Shown here piece by piece: positions 6,187-10,637 of a DNA stretch of 10,637 nucleotides (the stretch's first letter is position 1; every line of letters starts with the position of its first letter). The stretch comes from Halothiobacillaceae bacterium (lineage in GTDB: Bacteria > Pseudomonadota > Gammaproteobacteria > Halothiobacillales > Halothiobacillaceae), in NCBI GenBank assembly GCA_011380105.1, contig DRZW01000206.1, positions 1-10,637 of the forward strand, in the 5' to 3' direction. Under the pieces are notes generated by a model. The model was not told the origin of the DNA and searched no databases. It saw only the letters and a list, made by a program, of their open reading frames with translations. Both the position numbers and the translations under genes were made by a program.

Positions 6187-6708
6187 TTAGAACGCCTCAT
6201 AATCAGGGACATCTGGTGAGGTATTATGCAAGCGCATGTGATCTACCATGCGCTCAATACTACGGATATCGGGGATTGCGGTTAACCTATCTTGCATTTT
6301 TACCACATAACGCCAGATGGAGTCATCCAGGGTTCCAGTAGCGCTGACCTCATCCATACGAACCCGTTCGCTACGGGGCACGCCAGAGAGCAATACCGCA
6401 TAATAGGCCAGAGCCAGATCCGGATCGGTGTTGTAGAGCACAGCTACCCGAATACGCTGGCCGATGGTCGGTAACGCCTCGCCGTTGAGCAGCTCTAGAC
6501 TAATCAGCGGGATCACCTGGCCCCGCCATTCAACTAAAACCACTTTGTTCCGAGCAAGCCTGCCTTCGCTGTCTTTAAGATTCACTTCCGTTATTTCAGC
6601 GACCAGAGAGTACGGCACCACCACAGATAAATCCTGCAACTGGGTCGGCAGGCGCAATACGCGGATCGCGTCTTTGGAATCGGCTTGCATTAAATCTGAA
6701 TTACTCAT
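6187..6708 (-). CDS. chpC: ChpC-type CheW-domain protein of the Pil-Chp chemosensory system
   Basis: The 173-residue product is a single CheW-like domain: VRVL-type N-terminal strand (IRVLRLPTQ), VPYSLVAEITEV (31-42), VVLVEWRGQVIPLISLE (56-72), RIRVAVLYN (85-93), YYAVLLSGVPR (102-112), and a C-terminal tail ending PDVPDYEAF. CheW proteins couple receptors to the CheA-type kinase at the membrane. The length and the position directly after chpA point to ChpC rather than PilI, which lies upstream of pilJ in Pseudomonas. The ATG at 6708 is nine bases after the chpA stop, with GGGAG overlapping that stop region at good spacing, so translation is likely coupled. In P. aeruginosa the methylesterase gene chpB sits between chpA and chpC; here it is absent. 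The assignment to ChpC rests on context plus the CheW fold; sequence identity between CheW paralogues is low. Confidence 0.85.
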   Translation of the reverse strand: MSNSDLMQADSKDAIRVLRLPTQLQDLSVVVPYSLVAEITEVNLKDSEGRLARNKVVLVEWRGQVIPLISLELLNGEALPTIGQRIRVAVLYNTDPDLALAYYAVLLSGVPRSERVRMDEVSATGTLDDSIWRYVVKMQDRLTAIPDIRSIERMVDHMRLHNTSPDVPDYEAF

Positions 6709-6717
6709 GCTTACTCC

Positions 6718-9700
6718 CTAAGCGTTGTGCTGCTTTGAGCCGCTTCGGCTTTTGGGCAGGAGTTGTTCAATCACGTTCACCAGGTCTCCTTCGGTGTAGG
6801 GTTTGCCAAGATAGGCGGAAACACCCAAATCACGCGCCCGAATCCGGTGCTTCTGGCCGGTACGCGAAGAAATCATCACGACCGGCACATCGGCAAACCC
6901 AGCATCGTTGCGTATCGCACCTAAGAGCTCAAAGCCATCCATGCGCGGCATTTCGATATCGGTTAATACCAAATCGGGTGTTTGCTCCTGGAGCGCACCA
7001 AGCGCCTCGACCCCATCACGTGCTAGAACAACATCATACTGGTTGCGCTCCAATGTGCTGGCCGTAACTTTGCGCACCGTCAGGGAGTCATCGACAACCA
7101 GCACCAATGGTTTGCTGCGTCGCACCTCCGGTAGGCTCTGACGCATGAAGCGCTGGTAATCTCGGCGCTGGTATTGACGTACCAACTCGAATAGTTCGAG
7201 TACCAAAATCACGTCACCATCATCGGCAATGGTGGCGCCGGATAACCCCGGCAGGCGACCTAACTGAACACCTAACGATTTAACAAACAGCTGAATACCA
7301 CCAAGCTGTTGATCGCATTGGATGGCAAAACGACGCTCACCGAGTTTGAATAACAGGATAGGTCGCACCACCTCGGTCACTTCGGCCGCCTCGATGGGTT
7401 GCCGTCCCCAGAGTATCGAGCCAAGATAATAAAGCGAATAAAGTTCGCCGTTGTGAGACACTGTCGGTCTGGACTGCTGATATTGTTCGTTTAATTCGAC
7501 CCCGGTCAGGCGGGTTATCGCAACTAACCCTTTGTAGGGGATGGCATAACGCTCATCACCCGCGGTGACCAGAATGCCGCGTGTCATAACCTGTGTAAGC
7601 GGCAGATTCAGCCGGATGGCGGTGTATTTACCTTGTTCTGAATCAATATCAACAAAGCCACCGAGCTCACGAACCCCAGCGGTGACCACATCCAAACCCA
7701 CACCGCGACCGGCCACCTGCGAGATCTTGTCAGCCGTAGAGAAGCCGGGTGCAAAGATCAGTTGCCGCGCCTCGTCATCGCTGATTTCCATATCATCCGG
7801 AACCAGACCACGTTCGATGCCTTTGCGGCGAAGTTCGTCGAGATCCAGACCGCGGCCATCATCGCGCACTTCGATGCTAATATTGCCACCATCGCTTTCT
7901 ATCCGGATGCAGACCTCACCAATGGTTGGCTTACCAGCCTGCTTCCGCTCGACAAGTGGCTCAATGCCGTGAGCCAGCGAGTTTCTAAGCATGTGCTCAA
8001 GTGCAGGTAACAGACTGGTGAGCATAACCCGGTCGATCTCGGTATCGCCATTTTCAATCACCAGCTCGGCTTGGTGCCCCAACTCATTACCCACCTGACG
8101 GACAATACGGCGCAAACGGGGTACGATTTCACTAAACCGCACCAGCCGCATCGACATCGCGCCATCTTGCATCTTGCGGCACAGACGTGATTGCTCTAAT
8201 AGCAATAGTTGACTCTGCTCCGTCGAACTAGACAGGCTTTGCTCAATGCTGGCGATATCACCCAGCGATTCCATCACCCCGCGCGAGAGCTCTTGGACTT
8301 GGGTGAAGCGGTCAAACTCTAGTGGATCAAATTCTTCTTCAGATAAGCCGGTTTCTTCCAGCAAATCAGCCTTGATCTGGGTTTCGGTCTCGATTTCCAA
8401 TCGGCGCAATTGGCCTCGCAGACGGTTCACGGTTTGCTGTAATTCAAACAACTGCCGTTCCGAGCTTTTTATTTGCCGGTCAATCCGTGATTGCAGGAGC
8501 ATCGATTCCCCAATCTGGCTGACCATCTGGTCAACCCCACTTGCAGACACCCGGATTAGTTCATCGCGGCGCTGATCTGCTCCGGAAGACGGACTTGTTT
8601 TCTGATTAGCAGATGGTTTTTTCGTCGGCTTGTCAGCCTCCGGCTGAGACTTGGCTGGCGGCTGATGGCTAGTCTTCTTAGAACCATCAGCAGCAGCCGC
8701 TTCATCTTCTACATGCGCGCTCAGGACAGCTCCAGACGAGGTTTCACCTTGAATCCGAGCCAATAACTGGCGCTGCTGAGGAATCGGATCGCCCATGCGC
8801 ACCCGGTCGATCAATGAGCCAATAACATCATAAGCCTGCTGCACGATCGCAATGAGGCCGGCGACATCAGCAACCCCTTCTTTTTGTGCGTGCAATAAAC
8901 GGGACTCAAGCTGGTGGGCAATATCACCTAAATTCAGCAGCCCGGCCATCCGCGCGCCGCCTTTTAGGGTGTGAAGATTACGATGCAACTGGCGGATGGT
9001 ATCCACGTCCTGCGGATGAGCCTGCCAGTGCGAGAGGTAATCATCGGCCTGCGCCAACAGCTCATCGGCCTCTTCAACAAAGATTTGCAGGATATCAGGA
9101 TCCTGTTCACTAGGATCATCATCCGGGCGGTGTTCAAGATCGAAAGCATCCTCGCCTGTCGCCTTGTCAGCCGGTTGAGGCGGCATCTCTGCACGATCTT
9201 CAGCCGGTGATGATTCGGTGCCAACCGCTTTCTGAGACTCTTGAGCTGAATCAGCATCCTCCGAAGTCGAAGATGGTAGTGCTGCGGGCTGCTGCTTGTC
9301 CGTATCTTTCTCCCCGTCTGACCAAGAAGTATCGGCTAAATCTGAGTCGTCGCTCGATTTCGTTGCTTCTGCTGGCGTCAACAGCCCTGCTTCATAATCT
9401 TGATGAACCTGCCGGGTGTGGGCTTTGAGTTCGGCTTCTAGTGATTCAATCGGAGGTTTGGCGCGTGCCGGGTCAACAGCCCAGGCACTCAACTCTCTTA
9501 AGGCCTGGATGCCACGTGAGAACAGCGGCATGTCCGCTTTTGGAATAGACAGTTGATGATCGGAAAGCAGCGCAACCCAATCTTCGAGATAACGTGCCAA
9601 CCGTGCAATATCATCCACGCCGGTGGTACGCGCCGAACCGAGCGCTGTGTGTAACAGGCGCGTCAGGCTGTGATCACATTCTAATCCTTCGCCGTTTTGC

Positions 9701-10637
9701 TCTGCCTGCGCTAACCGTTCCTCTAGTTCATTGATGTAACCGGTAATTTCCTGATTGAAGATATCTCGAAGCACCGGATCTGCAATAACAGGCTGCTCTT
9801 CTACCTCCGGTTCTGACGCCATCTCTTCAGGTTCTGGCGCTTCATCCAGCTCTGGGGTAGCTTCCCGTTTTGGCTCTTCCTTCGGTGCCAATTCTGCCTC
9901 AGGCTCTGGTGAATCTGACCGTGATAAATCAACAGGTGCAGGTGATTCTGCTGACTGCATTTCATTGTCGACAGTTTTATCATCACTGATCTTGTCTGAC
10001 TGCGCCGACCATTGATCCAAGGTATCTTCTAATTTCTCATCCGAAAAATCCGTTCCTGCCGCATCCGTACCGGTTACATGATCGGGGTCGTGCCGTGCAG
10101 CGCCGTCATCGGCATCGAAGGGCTCCGGTTCTGTTTGATCTGATGCGACCTCATTGAGTTGAGGGTCATTGATATCCCGATCATCAGCAGCATCTAAAGC
10201 AGGCAATTCCGAGGAATCAGCCTTGGGCAACAACAGCTCATGTTCTGCATCAGAAGTCGCAACAGAGGTAGAGTCAATCTCTAACTCTGACTTTTCAACG
10301 TCAGAAGCGCTCAACTCAGGCTCGGGGGAGCGTGCGTCTAACTCCTCAACCGGCTCAGCTTTAGGCGGTGTTAGTTCATCTGCCTGAGTCTCTTCAGCCG
10401 TGGGGGCTAAGTCCGCATCAGCTAACGGTGAATTATCGGGAATTTGGCGCTCAATGCTAGCAATGGCCGCATCGTCAACCGAATTGCCCGCATAAAGTTG
10501 CTCGGCTAGGTTTTTCGATGGCTGCCAGTAGGATGCCGGAATTCGCGCGCCTGACTGCAATGCGGGCAAAGCATGATGTATCAACCCAACAGCAGCAGCA
10601 GCGGCTCGCTTGATTTGCTCATCACCAGCAAGTCTGC
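6718..10637 (-). CDS. chpA: ChpA-type hybrid chemosensory kinase (Hpt, H-ATPase, CheW, REC), N-terminus outside window
   Basis: The frame stays open to the right edge, so only the last 1305 residues are visible; numbering here starts at the first complete codon. Acidic Ser/Pro-rich linkers cover about 67-285 and 417-507. Between them, 286-386 looks like a degenerate Hpt domain: LHTALGSART with His329 but no following Lys. A canonical Hpt follows with LHTLKGGARMAG (His555). After a Lys/Pro/Ser linker (630-690) comes a long coiled dimerisation region (about 693-870), then the CheA ATPase core: N box RNSLAHGIE (Asn885), DDGRG (925-929), FAPGFST (961-967) and GRGVGLD (976-982). A CheW domain (about 1015-1160) and a C-terminal receiver with VVDDS, acceptor Asp1226 in TDIEMP, and Lys1278 in KP complete it. 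ChpA phosphorylates PilG/PilH-type regulators and controls type IV pili and twitching; P. aeruginosa ChpA has about 2470 residues, so perhaps half is outside. A TTG at 10584 is internal, not a start. Confidence 0.95.
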   Translation of the reverse strand, partial: RLAGDEQIKRAAAAAVGLIHHALPALQSGARIPASYWQPSKNLAEQLYAGNSVDDAAIASIERQIPDNSPLADADLAPTAEETQADELTPPKAEPVEELDARSPEPELSASDVEKSELEIDSTSVATSDAEHELLLPKADSSELPALDAADDRDINDPQLNEVASDQTEPEPFDADDGAARHDPDHVTGTDAAGTDFSDEKLEDTLDQWSAQSDKISDDKTVDNEMQSAESPAPVDLSRSDSPEPEAELAPKEEPKREATPELDEAPEPEEMASEPEVEEQPVIADPVLRDIFNQEITGYINELEERLAQAEQNGEGLECDHSLTRLLHTALGSARTTGVDDIARLARYLEDWVALLSDHQLSIPKADMPLFSRGIQALRELSAWAVDPARAKPPIESLEAELKAHTRQVHQDYEAGLLTPAEATKSSDDSDLADTSWSDGEKDTDKQQPAALPSSTSEDADSAQESQKAVGTESSPAEDRAEMPPQPADKATGEDAFDLEHRPDDDPSEQDPDILQIFVEEADELLAQADDYLSHWQAHPQDVDTIRQLHRNLHTLKGGARMAGLLNLGDIAHQLESRLLHAQKEGVADVAGLIAIVQQAYDVIGSLIDRVRMGDPIPQQRQLLARIQGETSSGAVLSAHVEDEAAAADGSKKTSHQPPAKSQPEADKPTKKPSANQKTSPSSGADQRRDELIRVSASGVDQMVSQIGESMLLQSRIDRQIKSSERQLFELQQTVNRLRGQLRRLEIETETQIKADLLEETGLSEEEFDPLEFDRFTQVQELSRGVMESLGDIASIEQSLSSSTEQSQLLLLEQSRLCRKMQDGAMSMRLVRFSEIVPRLRRIVRQVGNELGHQAELVIENGDTEIDRVMLTSLLPALEHMLRNSLAHGIEPLVERKQAGKPTIGEVCIRIESDGGNISIEVRDDGRGLDLDELRRKGIERGLVPDDMEISDDEARQLIFAPGFSTADKISQVAGRGVGLDVVTAGVRELGGFVDIDSEQGKYTAIRLNLPLTQVMTRGILVTAGDERYAIPYKGLVAITRLTGVELNEQYQQSRPTVSHNGELYSLYYLGSILWGRQPIEAAEVTEVVRPILLFKLGERRFAIQCDQQLGGIQLFVKSLGVQLGRLPGLSGATIADDGDVILVLELFELVRQYQRRDYQRFMRQSLPEVRRSKPLVLVVDDSLTVRKVTASTLERNQYDVVLARDGVEALGALQEQTPDLVLTDIEMPRMDGFELLGAIRNDAGFADVPVVMISSRTGQKHRIRARDLGVSAYLGKPYTEGDLVNVIEQLLPKSRSGSKQHNA

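Noticed and set aside
9781..10437. Tandem repeat or CRISPR-like array in the repetitive acidic linker region
   Set aside because: The similarity is due to codons for Glu, Asp, Ser, Pro and Ala; there is no fixed repeat unit or spacer length, and the reading frame is intact.
10582..10584. TTG as the start of ChpA
   Set aside because: The frame continues without a stop to the window edge, and ChpA proteins are much longer than the visible part.

Overview
The window looks like ordinary chromosomal DNA of a gammaproteobacterium of medium GC content. The support is a YcgL-domain gene, an adjacent nudE-cysQ pair closely resembling the E. coli proteins, and the end of a Pil-Chp (type IV pilus chemosensory) cluster with a giant ChpA kinase followed by a ChpC-type CheW protein. 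No genus can be assigned safely. I see no rRNA, tRNA, IS element, CRISPR array or phage gene.

Layout from left to right. (1) Positions 1-854, minus strand: the N-terminal two thirds of an M20D metallo-amidohydrolase, cut by the window edge. (2) Positions 855-1049: a divergent intergenic region with a short inverted repeat and two overlapping sigma-70-like promoters facing right. (3) Positions 1050-2474, plus strand: a persulfide dioxygenase fused to two rhodanese domains (CstB-like architecture), with a rho-independent terminator at 2498-2535. (4) Positions 2536-2848: a non-coding stretch with a perfect GC-rich hairpin and an imperfect direct repeat. (5) Positions 2849-4459, plus strand: a divergent NRAMP-family membrane transporter followed closely by ycgL. 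(6) Positions 4460-4617: a convergent intergenic region with terminator-like hairpins. (7) Positions 6027 down to 4618, minus strand: a tight nudE-cysQ pair. (8) Positions 10637 down to 6187, minus strand: the C-terminal 1305 residues of ChpA, which enters from beyond the right edge, then chpC 9 bases downstream.

How the genes may work together. The dioxygenase-rhodanese fusion should oxidise glutathione or other low-molecular-weight persulfides to sulfite, a sulfide detoxification step. CysQ (removal of 3'-phosphoadenosine 5'-phosphate, PAP, from sulfate assimilation) and NudE (hydrolysis of ADP-containing compounds) form a nucleotide housekeeping unit. ChpA and ChpC belong to the signalling system that controls twitching motility, type IV pilus production and often cAMP-linked surface responses in relatives. 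The least understood protein is the NRAMP relative: its TM1 DPGN metal-binding motif aligns with GGSH and its TM6 MPH motif reads MPA, so its substrate cannot be assumed to be manganese or iron. I did not find a clearly new multi-gene system; most of the window is recognisable core genome.
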